A DNA stretch of 64,000 nucleotides from Stictocephala bisonia (Eukaryota > Arthropoda > Insecta > Hemiptera > Membracidae), in contig JAQJVL010000782.1 of NCBI GenBank assembly GCA_035578905.1, positions 32,501 through 96,500 on the forward strand. Reading direction: 5' to 3'. Positions 38,259 through 48,816 of the stretch are shown here, one piece after another. Numbering within the stretch: position 1 is the first letter of the stretch; each line of letters begins with the position of its first letter. Both the position numbers and the translations under genes were made by a program. Under the pieces are notes generated by a model that did not search any database, had not been told where the DNA came from, and worked only from the letters and a program-made list of their open reading frames with translations.

Positions 38259-39621
38259 GTAAGTGAATGAACTGTCATAAGACTCCGGCACGCAATCCCC
38301 TCGTTTAGCGTGATTCCATTTAATCTGAGTGTATTTATGAATGTTTCATAAATACTCTCAGTAGTTTTTAGTTTAGGCGTGATAATTTCATCCGATATTG
38401 TTGACTTACTTATCTACTTGACTGTCAAGACGCATATATAAGATGTGAAGCTTCTACATATATCGATCTGAAATATCAAAAGATTTCAAATGTAATACTA
38501 CTTACTATAGAAAAAGACAGTCCAAGGCAATGAATTTGCTGTATATGCGCGCCTGAGCTACTCTCTAACGGTTATTTGTTTAAATAAGTGCCCGGACGAC
38601 TGTTTGGCGTACTATTAGCTCAACTATTAGTCACTTCAGCGTGTGCTGGATATAGACAGTGGGAGGGATGAATATAGATAGACCGCTGGCGCTACCTGTG
38701 AAAACCGAACGAACTAATTTCACTGAACAGGAACTTCATGGGCCGAGTGAATAGTCTTTTTGTTTCTATAGTCAACGGTAATGTTTTTACAATATTAATG
38801 TCTAAGTAATTGCGTTTTGCATCATTGCGCTTTCAACACTCTTTTTGGTTTGGCATTTTGCAATTTATGTGTAGTTTATAGGCAACGTTTGAAACAACTA
38901 ACGGTTTACATTTTATTACTATTACAATTCACAAAAGATGTTTTATGGACTTTTCTTACTCTAAATGGACGGTTTCTTCCAGGTAAGTTGATACTGGAGA
39001 AGTAAGGTGATCTATCTTGGGTAATATTGGTCAATAGCTAGTGGATATGTTTCAGTTTGGTTAGTGATTTTATAATTGCGTATTTCATTATAGTAGTTAT
39101 ATATTGTTGTTTTGGTGGTGTAGTGTTATAGCTATTTAAGAGTTATATTATATTTAGTTTTTAATTAATTATAAATTAATGAAAGAATGAAAAGTAATTA
39201 AAGTTAAAGGTGTGGTAGTATGTGATATTTATAAGTATTCAATAAATAATTATAAATAAAACAATACTAATAAATGTGACAGAGCATTGCAGTCGATATG
39301 TAGTATTGTGAAAATAGTTTTACTTTTGTTGAAGTGTTAAATAAACATAATCCAAGGGTTTTGAATGGGCCATCTTTTTTATGAGTTTCTAAAGGATCGA
39401 TGGTATAAGTGATTATTATTACACAGAACAACATCAGTTTAATTGGAATATTGATGCTGGAGGACCGATCCTAAAATGTTTTTGCAGATTTTTGTCAAAT
39501 TTGTTGACTTTGATCAAAATTAGCAACAATGTTTTAAAAGACTGTAAATATAACAGCATGGTTCATATTCTACATTAGTTCAAAAATTAACTTCTTTTAT
39601 AAAATTTGTAGAATCGTAATT
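38259..39621. other. Intergenic DNA, partly GC-richer
   Basis: 38.28-38.80 kb is GC-richer than most of the region. A second donor-like site (CAG|GTAAGTT) occurs at 38982/38983. The 62-codon frame ending there starts with TTG and has no recognised domain. The rest is AT-rich. Confidence 0.4.
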
Positions 39622-39981
39622 AGGACATTTCCATTAATTCACTACCACTATGTTTTGTCTTTCCGTTAATTCACTACCGCTTGATAAATATTCTAATTGC
39701 TCTAAAAACTGTTCCAAAATCATTGTTACGTCCACTGTGGCATTCCCTATCCGCAAGGCGTCCGATATCTCTTGTCTTATCTTATCACTTTCCCAGAACG
39801 TACACTCGGAGAGAGCATTCAGTGGTAACTCATCGTTAGATTTACTAGTTTGTGATCAACGTTATTAGCCACATAACCAAACTAACTTAACTTAACCTAA
39901 CCTAAACGTAATAACGATAAACAAGGTAGTGGTAGTGAAGTGACGGAAAAAGTAGTGGTAGTGATTTAATGGAAAAGGTCG
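39622..39981. mobile_element. TIR element, about 360 bp
   Basis: Imperfect inverted ends of about 55 bp. The left contains TTTCCATTAATTCACTACCA, TTTCCGT and TTCACTACCGC. The right carries the complements ending AGTGGTAGTGATTTAATGGA and AA. Each arm itself holds two copies of the CACTACC word. The interior holds a short telomere-like CCTAACCTAA stretch. There is no coding capacity. The transposon family is unassigned. Confidence 0.65.
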
Positions 39982-40389
39982 CTTTGTTTTACTTTTACTT
40001 ATAGGAAATCTATTTACTAGTTTATGATTATTTGGTAGCCCTAAACAGAATATGTATGTTATTTTAAACGAATAAAAGTATATAATAGTTAATAAAACTA
40101 AACAATTTAACTATAACCATGGTTGTTATATACTAGATTATACAACATGGGTTATTTCCATTCAACTCTATTCTATCTCTCAATCCAATGTGTTCCACTG
40201 TCAAGAGAAATCAAATTACTCCCATTTATCATTTGTGAACACGCCCAGATTTAGACTATTATATCTGTTTTTTGGTGGCTTTATATATAGGGGAACATAC
40301 ACGGAATTGGGATAAACACCGTCATAATTATAATTATATTTGATTCAGATATTCAATTGAGTTTGTAATTGCATTTAGGGTTTTATCTA

Positions 40390-40568
40390 TGTAATGTTAT
40401 TACTTTAAAGAAAACGTAAATTAGTTTGAAAATACACTTTAATAAATAGTGTCCCTAACACTAACTAAAATGACAACAAAAACCAAAAATACACCATATG
40501 ATTCAAATTGTCCATGTAAATAAACGTATGGCTTAAACTAACATGTAAATAAACTTAAATATATTACA
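40390..40568 (-). repeat. 3' LTR of the gypsy-type element
   Basis: 179 bp. It differs from the other LTR by about five substitutions and one 4-bp indel, roughly 3 percent. The last codons of the integrase frame lie inside this LTR. Confidence 0.88.
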
Positions 40569-41545
40569 TTTCTCCCCTTCCCAAATGTCTTTGGTCGAGA
40601 ATGAGTATCAAGGTAAAACTTTTGTTGTTCTAGAGACTTTTCCATTTTATGTCTTACATCTGGTTTGAGTGTATGAATCAGGGTCCTTAGATTTCTCTTA
40701 AAAAAAAGCTCGGCTGGTGTTCTCCCGGTTGAGGAATGAGGTGTTGTTCTATAAGACAAAAGAACCCTCTGAAGTCTCTGCTCATGATCATTGATGTCAG
40801 TCATCAAATATTTATTCTGGAATGTTTGAATGACTCTTTCAACACACCCATTGGATCGACTATGGTATGGTGTTGTTCTGACGTGGACTATGTTGTTTTT
40901 GCGACAAAACTCTTTAAATTCATCTGCCACGAATTGGTTTTCATTGTCTGTAACTAACTTTTTTACTAGTCCATATCTACAAAAAAGTTCTCTAAGTCGT
41001 TTAATAACAGACTGACTAGTTGCATTCTTCATTGGAAATATTTCTAGCCAACGAGAATAGGCATCTATTATTACTAGCCACATATATCCATCAAAAGACC
41101 CTTTAAAATCTATGTGGATCCGCTCCCATGCATTCTCAGGAATGTTCCACGAGTTGAGTGGTGTTTCTATGTCTTGTCTTCTAAACGTTTAACATCTAGA
41201 GCAAGCTTTTACTAAATGTTCTATATCTTCATCTATCTTTGGCCAGTAAACATACATCTTGGCTAAAAAGCGCATTGCAACAATACCTGGATGTGAGACA
41301 TGTAGATATTCAAGAATATGATTCCTCAATGATCTCGGAACTACTATTCTTTCCTGCCAAAGTAAAATTCCTTCTCCATATGACAGTTCAAATCGTTTGT
41401 CATAAAATATCTTCAAATCGTTTGGTATTAAATTCCTTTGAGGCCATCCTCTTACACAGTAAGATATAATGTGTTTCAGTTCGACGTCTCTGTGAGTATT
41501 ATCTTGAAGTGTCCGTTTAGTTAATGGCAAATCTTCAATTCTCAT
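40538..41545 (-). pseudogene. Integrase part of the gypsy-type element
   Basis: One frame carrying the end of pol, broken by a single in-frame TAA at 41189-41191. Upstream piece (41192-41545): H2C2 zinc-binding domain with His pair near HVSHPG and Cys pair in KACSRC. After the stop the same frame continues into the DDE core. The first catalytic Asp lies in the HIDF block just before the internal Met at 41083. The second is in VTDN (residue 46 of the downstream piece) and the Glu in CVER (residue 82). The normally conserved Gly after that TDN is Glu here. A YRTTPHSSTGRTPAELFF block follows, typical of Ty3/gypsy integrases. The integrase would insert the cDNA; this copy cannot make it in one piece. 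Confidence 0.85.
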
Positions 41546-41773
41546 TGACCTAATTGATTTACTTCGTTAAGGTTCTGAATGATTCCAATAGATTTTATTT
41601 CTGTCAATGGAAGTCTGCTTAGCAATCAGCTAGAACTATGATAGCTCGGATGTGTTCTTGGGTGGAGGCTGTCTCTTTATAGCTTCGACACGATCTTCAA
41701 CTGGTTGGATCCCTAGAGCACTGATCTTGTGTCCGAGGTAGGTTACACTTTCTTGAAAAAGCTGCAATTTATC
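41546..41773 (-). pseudogene. Deletion scar between RT and integrase
   Basis: RT-type sequence continues for about 55 codons after the stop at 41774-41776 (the YLGH.IS block and the region just before the FLG.. thumb motif), then breaks off near 41650. It is followed at once by the LSRLPL-type tail that lies just upstream of the integrase in this family. The missing middle would include the RT thumb and all of RNase H. The scar also has small frame changes. The deletion is inferred from domain order. Confidence 0.75.
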
Positions 41774-43867
41774 TTAACGTGTACAAAGTCCAGTTTTTCT
41801 CAATACATTTAAAACTGTTTTGATCCTTTCAATGTGTTCTGGTCCATTTTTGCCCCCTATGCAAATGTCATAGAAATACCATGCAATATTGTCAATTCCG
41901 ACTAAAAGCTGGTCCATTAACTTTTGAAAAATTTTAGGAGCTGTTTTAATACCAAAAGGTAACCTACTGAATGTGAAGTAACCTTTGTGTGTCGCGATTA
42001 CTAAATATTTCTTCAATTCTTCGTCAACAGGAAGCTGTAAATAGGTATCTTTCAAGTCAATAACAGAAAATATTTTAGATCCATTCAACTTCAAAATGGT
42101 TTCTTCAAAGGTTGGAATTGAATATTCGTCATCAACCAAGTGAGGATTGATTGATACTTTGAAATATGCGCACAATCTTACTTCTCCATTAGCCTTTGGA
42201 ACAACAACTATTGGCAAAGCACAAATAATTGGAGTAGTAGAAGGATCTACAGGATCTACCACCCCTACAGAAACCAAACGGACCAGTTCTTTGCTTGTGG
42301 CACTGTGAAGTGCAAAAGGAACTGGCCTGGGTTTGTGTATTGGTAACTGTACGTCATCGGCTACCCTCACCTTTACTTTAATATTACGTACCGTATCCAA
42401 GTTGTTTGAAATTATATCCTTGAACTCTTTGTATATTTGCTGATTTACTCTCTCTTTGTCAAAAATATCGGCGTCGATATAATTAATATTGTGAAAACTT
42501 TGTTTACGTACGTGTTGACAGTTAGGGTCTAGTTTGAATGCAACAATCCAATCTTTGCCAAGTAAAGGAGTACCTGTCAAGCTATCAGTGACAGCCACAT
42601 CCAACTCCAAACAAGTTGAATCCAATTCAACAGTAACTTTTGTTTCGCCTAACATTTTTATTTGAAATGACGGATACGCACCCAGTTTCTCCGTAGGAGA
42701 TAATTTAGGTTCACCAATATGTTTCCATGAAGACTTACTTATTATTGTTCTGGCAGCAGCAGTGTCGTATTCCATAGCAATAGGAACACTATTTATTGTT
42801 AATAGTACTATGTATGAAAATCGTTCCACCTTGTTTATATCATTAACGTTATTTACCAAGGCTATGTGACTGATTTCTGGATCATCATTCATTTGAACTG
42901 AGTTGTTATAATGATCACGTGAATCGTCATTACCATTGTCAACGTTATACAAATCACTTTTGATATTACCATCAATTTGTCTGATTTGCCTTTTTAAGCT
43001 ATTTTTGCTGAGTACTACATTATTAGATTTAAGACAAACTCGTTCAAAATGTCCTACTTTCCCGCAAGCTCTACACGTAGTGTTAAGTGCTTTACAGTTC
43101 TCATCTTGTGGCTTATGTTTTCCCAAACCACATCTAAAACAATGAATATCTTGATTTAAAATAAATTTAGGTCTCAATCTTTGAGCTGTTGGTTGTGTGG
43201 TGTGTGAAAATTTAATTTTATTTACCTGTGTGTTGGTAATAAAAGTTCCTACTTGCTTTTGGTGAGTGTGTGCCATTTCCATGATACAAGCATCCTTTAC
43301 AATGTCTTGTAGTCTAGCCTTTTCCTCAGGATGGTTCCTGATAAGCTCTTCTTGCATTTTCGGATCGTTTAGTCCCAGTAAAAATTGGTCATGTAGCCGC
43401 TCATCAAGCGTGTCCTTGAATTGACAATCAGTAGCTCCAGCCCTCAGATTGTTAAGAAATAAACTGACAGATTGTTCTTTTTCCTTTAAAATTTTACCAA
43501 ACTTTAGTCTTTCAGCTAAATAAGATGTTTTAGGTTTGTAAAAACTAGATATGAAATCAACTATGTCATCGTATTCAATAGTCAAAATAGGTTTTGGGTA
43601 AAAGTTGTCTACAATTATTTTATAATGCTGAGCACCAGTCCATTTCAAAAGTAAAATTTGTTTTGCTGTTGTGTTATTCTGTAGCCCACATACATTAATT
43701 TCTAGCTGAAATTGCTGATAGTAGTATTTCCAAGGTTCTTTGTTAGTATCGAATGTTTCAAATTTGAAATGTGTTAAATCTTTACCTGTTGTGTTTTCGT
43801 TTGATGTTTCAGTTAATGAAAATGATACGTGTTCTTTATCATTTATATCCTGTCCGTACAGTGCCAT
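41774..43867 (-). pseudogene. Gag-protease-RT of the gypsy-type element
   Basis: 697 codons from an ATG three bases inside the 5' LTR edge. Residues about 30-200 are a retrotransposon Gag. Two CCHC-like zinc knuckles follow (C243, C246, H251, C258; C265, C268, H273, C278). An aspartic-protease region at about 355-445 has DTA at 368-370 where family members normally have DTG. RT fingers and palm run from about 500 to 697, with motif A VIDLKD (Asp 604) and the RLPFG block (635-639). The catalytic YxDD box reads YFYD (664-667), so its first Asp is Tyr. Gag and Pol are in one frame. A stop at 41774-41776 ends the frame inside RT. Loss of the RT aspartate, the early stop and the downstream deletion make it non-functional. 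Confidence 0.87.
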
Positions 43868-43869
43868 TA

Positions 43870-44052
43870 TGTAATGTTATTACTTTAAAGAAAACGTAAA
43901 TTAGTTTGAGAATACACTTTAATAAATAGTGTCCCTAACACTAACTAAGATGTCAACAAAAACCAAAAATAAATACACCATATGATTCAAAGTGTCCATG
44001 TAAATAAACATATGGCTTAAACTAACATGTAAATAAACTTAAATATATTACA
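43870..44052 (-). repeat. 5' LTR of the gypsy-type element
   Basis: 183 bp, TG...CA bounded. On the minus strand the gag ATG begins two bases after its end, so there is essentially no leader. Confidence 0.88.
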
Positions 44053-45479
44053 AACTACAAATAACAAACTAATACATGTTCAAGTGAATTTTATAAATAC
44101 ACATTTTAAAGTTACGAGAGAATTAACTGAAACTAAGGTAACGGACTCAAATATTTAACTAACCATGTTTTTTACTCATAAGTATGGGTGTTCTTAATTC
44201 ACCAAGATGTTGAACACTACTAACCATTGAAACGACGGTTCCATTAATAAGGCAGTGTTAGGATAAAAAACATATTTCAATATTCTATTCATTTTGTAAA
44301 GAATAGTACTTCTAATAGATAAAAAATGTAAATTCTTACAGTTGTAGGGTGAACAAATTAACTTATTGTGAGTCTCTCGGATAAATTTAGGCTTATATAA
44401 TTAAAACATGGTAATTAGGTTCAGGTACATCAATTTTTTTTTTTTTTTACTCTCAAATTCTGAGTTGACTTAAAAATAGTAAAGTAGTAAATATATATGA
44501 CAGAAAAAGATATACTAAAGATTATAAATTATAGGAGTTTACACCAATACCTAACTATATTCTTGGTGAGATGGTGGAAAAAGAAGAGTTTCAGGACTTC
44601 TGTTTTGTCGGCATGTACATGGCAACATTAACGGTCCCCGCATTTTCACTTTGATGGTAAAAACATGTAGGCTATGCACTCTAATATAAACATAGTTTAT
44701 TACAATGGCAACTTTTAAGAACTACATAATGTTGTCTACGAAAGCTATGAGGTAAATAGATGTCGTAAGCATATCAGACCTAAATAATAAGTCAGTTATG
44801 ATTGTTCTAAGATATACTATTATTGAAAATTAAATTAAAAATATACAAGAACCGAAATCTACCAAAACCAAATTTGTAAATATGGTGTAAAGATCATAAA
44901 TTTTGAATAATTAAAGAAGATTTATCCTCAAAAATTCAATAAATTATACCTTTCATTAAAAAAATAAAGTTTCAATATTGATGAAGTAACTAATAGTTAT
45001 ATAACCAAAATTACCTATTATCAAATAATTTAGGTAGTTCTGTATGTTTTATATTGTTAAATAAGTATCTATGTCAGACTAAAAAAATCTGAGTTCACGT
45101 TAATCAATTATTACATATATTATTATTGAGTTTTAATATCCCTGTACAGAACTGTCTTCATGTAACTAATATTTATTTAACATCGACATAATCGTTAATC
45201 ATTATATTCCTGCGGACTATATTGTATCTAACGCCTTGGCAGTAAGTGAACTTGGCAGCTTACCTCTACTCGTAATAAATATTCATCGATGGTAACGGTA
45301 GAGCAAACGTTTAAGATTTGTTGTATAGCTGAAATAGCGTGAATTTATGTATGTATGTGTGTATATCGTATGGTTTTTGGTAGAAACCCTAAAAACCAAT
45401 GAAGATAAAATGAAAATACTCAAAAAGCAATATTCTTGTTAACTATTAAGATTATAAAATGAAACTAAACTAAGACAAA
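44053..45479. other. AT-rich intergenic DNA
   Basis: No gene recognised; a T-run lies near 44430. Confidence 0.5.
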
Positions 45480-46839
45480 AATAATACTACAATTAAAATG
45501 ATCTCCCTTTACACAACAAAGCCCAAACCCTCAATCAGTCTACATAATCCGCACTGCTTCATAAAGCCCGCTAATCCTTCCGAGAGAAGTGATTCTCTAC
45601 GAGGCTCATTGTTTGGAAATCGGCCCCACAGTCTCAGGATCGCTCGTTGGCCTATCCCCACCTTGCTTTCCAGTAATTGCATCTACCCACGTCAGTTTTG
45701 AGGCGATTCAGTGCCACCTTGAATGAAATTACGTACTTTAATCTCTCCTCAATATTCAATCCAAGATTTTGTTGTGGAGAAATTGCTATATGTAGGGTAC
45801 GGGTCAGCTGCAGGGATGTTTTCGGGATGGTACTGAGACCCATCCCCCCCCACCAAAGCTGGTAAGCGTGCCAACCGGGGGATGGCTCAAAACAAGTCGA
45901 GCGATGGGATCACGGGTGGCAGTTGGAGGGTCAAAATAACACTCGGCAGCTGAGCAAAACTCATTTATTAATAAGAAAACAAACTGGCAGGCAGAAGACC
46001 ACAACAAAAGGCAGAAGGCCCCAATAAAAATTTGCAATTAAATAAATAACAACACACTAAAATTACCAAGAAACTACACAATAATAACAAACGCTATAAA
46101 TACCACAAACTCTACAAATACCAAAATTTAACAATTAATCAACTGTATGGCCTATCTGCAGTTTAGCCTGAGACACCCCAAAACGTAAGAAAATATTAAG
46201 CCCCAAATAAAAGTGAAAATTTAGAAAACTTTTGGATCACAACATTTAAACCGGCAATTTAGCCCGAATCCCTTGATTCCACCGGGCCAGGGAGTAAGCC
46301 GGAATCCCTGGGCAGCTCCGAATTAAAAGTTAAGCAAAAGAACAATAATCCCCTTTTGGTGAAAGTTTAAAAATTAAATAATTTAAAAGAAAATATAACA
46401 CGGTACCGTTCGAGTAAAAATTCACTTCAAAACCCCCCCCTAATACAGTTAACAAAAAAAATAAATAACAATAACTAGGCCTAAGCATATAAATCAATAA
46501 TAACAGGATTTAACAATGGGGACCTAACAAATATAAAAATCTAAACAAATGTAATAAGAAAATAAACTAATTAAAAATAAATAACAATAAATATTAACAG
46601 CGAACGTTCTTTGTGTAATTTAAAGTTTTTCTTTCTTTAATAAATAAATATGTCCCCAATGGCTGTGTTGCATTAATCACTGTTCAGTCTTAGGCCTAGG
46701 CCACATAAATATATCCATAAACTTTTTTTTCTTCTTTCTATGCACTTGTTTTTTTTTCTTTTTTTTTTTTTCTTTTAAACGATGCACCAACAAAACCCCC
46801 CCAGCTCAGCCGCCGGGAAAATAAGATGGAAAGCACTGA
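45480..46839. other. Mixed-composition segment, unrecognised
   Basis: 45.48-45.95 kb is clearly GC-richer than upstream, then composition drops again with an A-rich stretch and polypyrimidine runs (about 46735-46790). Short frames on both strands (for example 45652-45843 minus) lack clear motifs. It could be part of an unrecognised mobile element. Confidence 0.4.
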
Positions 46840-47545
46840 CCTGAGGACAGAAGACTCATACCCAAAGATGTAGGTGGGGCAGCAGGGTCACCAATGGCCT
46901 CTATACATGGTCCTCAGGCCAGGCTGGCAGTGTGGATGGTAGAACTTTGCCCGGACGACCGGCTGAGGGAAAATGTCCCACTCGAGGACCCTGGAGTTTT
47001 AGTTTGTCTAGCCAAACATGGTAAGGAGGTTCGGCCGAGTAGAACTCCTCTAGAACAATCTAGACTGAACAGACAGGCCAACCTGACCGAAGCTGCTGGA
47101 ACACGGAACGAAACGGAACCGGGCCAACGGCTACCAAAGTACGCGGAACGCAGAGCGTGAGCGATCTCAGGCAGCCTGGCAGACAACGAAAAAAAAACCG
47201 AAATGTACCGGTCAAAGACCCGGTACAGTACACAACTTCGCACTGGGGGGCAGATTCTGCAGGAAACTGGCGGCCGACACGATCTTCTTAGACTCTCCTA
47301 ACAGAGCATCTCTACGACAAATCTCAGGGGGAGCCATATTGCACTATACTGGAGGTGGAGTAGCCATGAGAGTGCCAATAATTGTTCTCGTGGCCCTGTT
47401 CAACTGCGTATTAACATCGCTGACTTGAGCACTGTTAAACCGTACAGGACCACAATATTCAGCAGTCGAAAATATCAAGGACAAAGTTAGTAGAAGGGAT
47501 ATGTTCCTTTTGCAACGTCCCATGAGGAGTTTTCGTCATGTGAGC

Positions 47546-47634
47546 AGGTCAAAGGTCAAAGGTCAGGGGTCAAAGGTCAGGCCACAAAGGTCAAAGGTCA
47601 GGGGTCAAAGGTCAAAGGTCAGGGGTCAAAGGTG
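47546..47634 (+). promoter_or_regulatory. Cluster of AGGTCA direct repeats (DR1-like)
   Basis: About ten copies of GGTCA, many in the exact arrangement AGGTCAAAGGTCA, two nuclear-receptor half-sites spaced by one base. DR1 is the known binding arrangement for RXR/USP- and HNF4-class receptors. Flanking copies of GAGTTTTCGTC lie on both sides. It may be a simple minisatellite that happens to contain these sites; binding is inference. Confidence 0.5.
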
Positions 47635-47904
47635 AGTTTTCGTCAAACGGTGAGTCGGTGGTGGGGGAAGTCACGTGACCTTCCCCCACCCTCTGGCGGC
47701 GGTCAATCGTCGAGGTCCTGTGTAAGCAGATCGGTCAGCGATCAGTTGTCGACGAGCCTTCGAGCGGCAAGTACTGTTCTCTCCTGACTCTCTGATTCCT
47801 GCCTGCGCAGAACTTCTCTGTTGGTGAGTATTTAGAAAATATACGGTCGGTGTTAGAGACAAGCCTTGAGTCTTTGTGATTCGGCCAGTTTTAAACACCG
47901 ATCA

Positions 47905-47946
47905 GTCCTTTAGCCAACTTTGCAAGGCTAAAGTTTGCTAAAGGAC
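47905..47946 (+). other. Strong hairpin, 42 nt
   Basis: GTCCTTTAGC pairs with GCTAAAGGAC (10 bp), then one mismatch, then AACTTT with AAAGTT (6 bp), with an 8-nt loop. It lies in the GC-rich segment about 330 bp before the palindrome. Its role is unknown. Confidence 0.7.
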
Positions 47947-48344
47947 TCGCAGGGGATTCCGTGAGAGTGGTGGGACGCACTCTCGACCAACTTCGACTTG
48001 GCAGCGGATACCCGGGTGGGGCCAGCGTGTGACGCACTGGCTTTTCCTCATAAGGCAACTGCCGTTAGGAGTCGTCACTAGGTTCCCTTAGCTTGCTTTT
48101 ACCCTCCCCAGTGCCGTGTTAGAACACCGATGTGTCTAACACTGAGCCACTTTCTGGTCTTTAGGTATTCTCCGAAACAATCAATATATTTCCCGCAAAA
48201 AGTGGTTTTTTGCTTATATCTCGAAAACGGTGCGTCCTAGAGCCTTGAAAAATTTTTTCGACCCCCTTAACACGAACAACATCCCACCGATTTAGGCAAT
48301 TTCCGACATAACTGGAAGAAAAAATTCCAAGAATATCGTCTCTG

Positions 48345-48583
48345 GACTTATCTTTACCCCCACCACTCCGGATCTAGTTTCGTTATTTACCGTCTGATTT
48401 CGCTCAAATTTGGTACACGTGTACAGATACGCATGCCATACAATATAAACCGTTTGTATTATGTATATGTCGTCTCTGGACTTATCTTTACACCCACCAC
48501 TCCGGATCTAGTTTCGTTATTTACCGTTCGATTTCGCTCAAATTTGGTACACGTGTACAGATACGCATGCAATACAATATAGC
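48345..48583 (+). repeat. Terminal direct repeats of the left unit
   Basis: Two tandem copies (about 48345-48455 and 48470-48583) sharing CGTCTCTGGACTTATCTTTA, CCACTCCGGATCTAGTTTCG and GGTACACGTGTACAGATACG. The palindromic GTACACGTGTAC core may be a protein-binding site. The reverse complements lie at 61163-61345 and 63863 onward. Confidence 0.8.
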
Positions 48584-48650
48584 TAGGCTAAAAGTGCATT
48601 TTATATAGTACAAAAGGGAATTTGAGGGAATTTTTGGGAGGGAAAATTCC
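48584..48650 (+). repeat. Subterminal motif shared with the inner unit ends
   Basis: GGCTAAAAGTGCATTTTATA then TAGTA and GGGAATTTGAGGGAATTT. An inverted, diverged version lies at the inner end of the same unit (about 54061-54130). Each 6-kb unit therefore has its own terminal inverted repeat. Confidence 0.7.
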
Positions 48651-48693
48651 CAACAGGTTGTCAGGACTGGGGGCCGCCATCTTGGATCCGGGG

Positions 48694-48736
48694 CATATAT
48701 ATTACGATGATTTCAGGACAATTCTCATTCAGTCTC
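48694..48736 (+). promoter_or_regulatory. Candidate TATA/initiator promoter of the left unit
   Basis: CATATATATTA at 48694-48704 is followed about 33-35 bases later by TTCAGTCT, an arthropod-type initiator. The zinc-finger ORF begins 80-90 bases further on. The same arrangement is present in the right arm. Prediction from motif spacing only. Confidence 0.4.
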
Positions 48737-48816
48737 AGACTTTTGAACGAGACACATCTAGCAGCTCCGCTATTTACAACGTACATAACCTACAAATTCA
48801 TTTGCAGATCATCATC

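Larger units (their letters stand above)
40390..44052 (-). mobile_element. Gypsy-type (Ty3) LTR retrotransposon, defective
   Basis: Minus-strand element of about 3.66 kb. Two short LTRs (40390-40568 and 43870-44052) begin TG and end CA, with internal gag, protease, RT and integrase sequence. A purine-rich polypurine tract (GGGAAGGGGAGAA on the minus strand) lies immediately before the 3' LTR. The sequence right after the 5' LTR starts TAATGGCACTG: a primer-binding site would have to begin at TGG, overlapping the gag start codon. Flanks ATCTA and AACTA match at four of five bases, a possible worn target duplication. The rest of RT after the fingers/palm and the RNase H domain are deleted. No env-like frame is seen. 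Confidence 0.88.
46840..48272. other. GC-rich segment upstream of the palindrome
   Basis: About half G+C, unlike most of the window. It holds a cluster of AGGTCA half-sites and a strong hairpin (both listed). Overlapping frames near 46894-47243 on both strands have no recognised domain. The boundary with the palindromic element cannot be fixed, because the right arm runs off the window at the position equivalent to 48273. Confidence 0.5.

Noticed and set aside
45652..45843. 63-codon minus-strand frame as a transposon protein end
   Set aside because: Vaguely repeat-like, but no motif I can name.
46894..47243. Overlapping opposite-strand frames of 88 and 109 codons
   Set aside because: Long frames are expected by chance in GC-rich DNA; no domain recognised.
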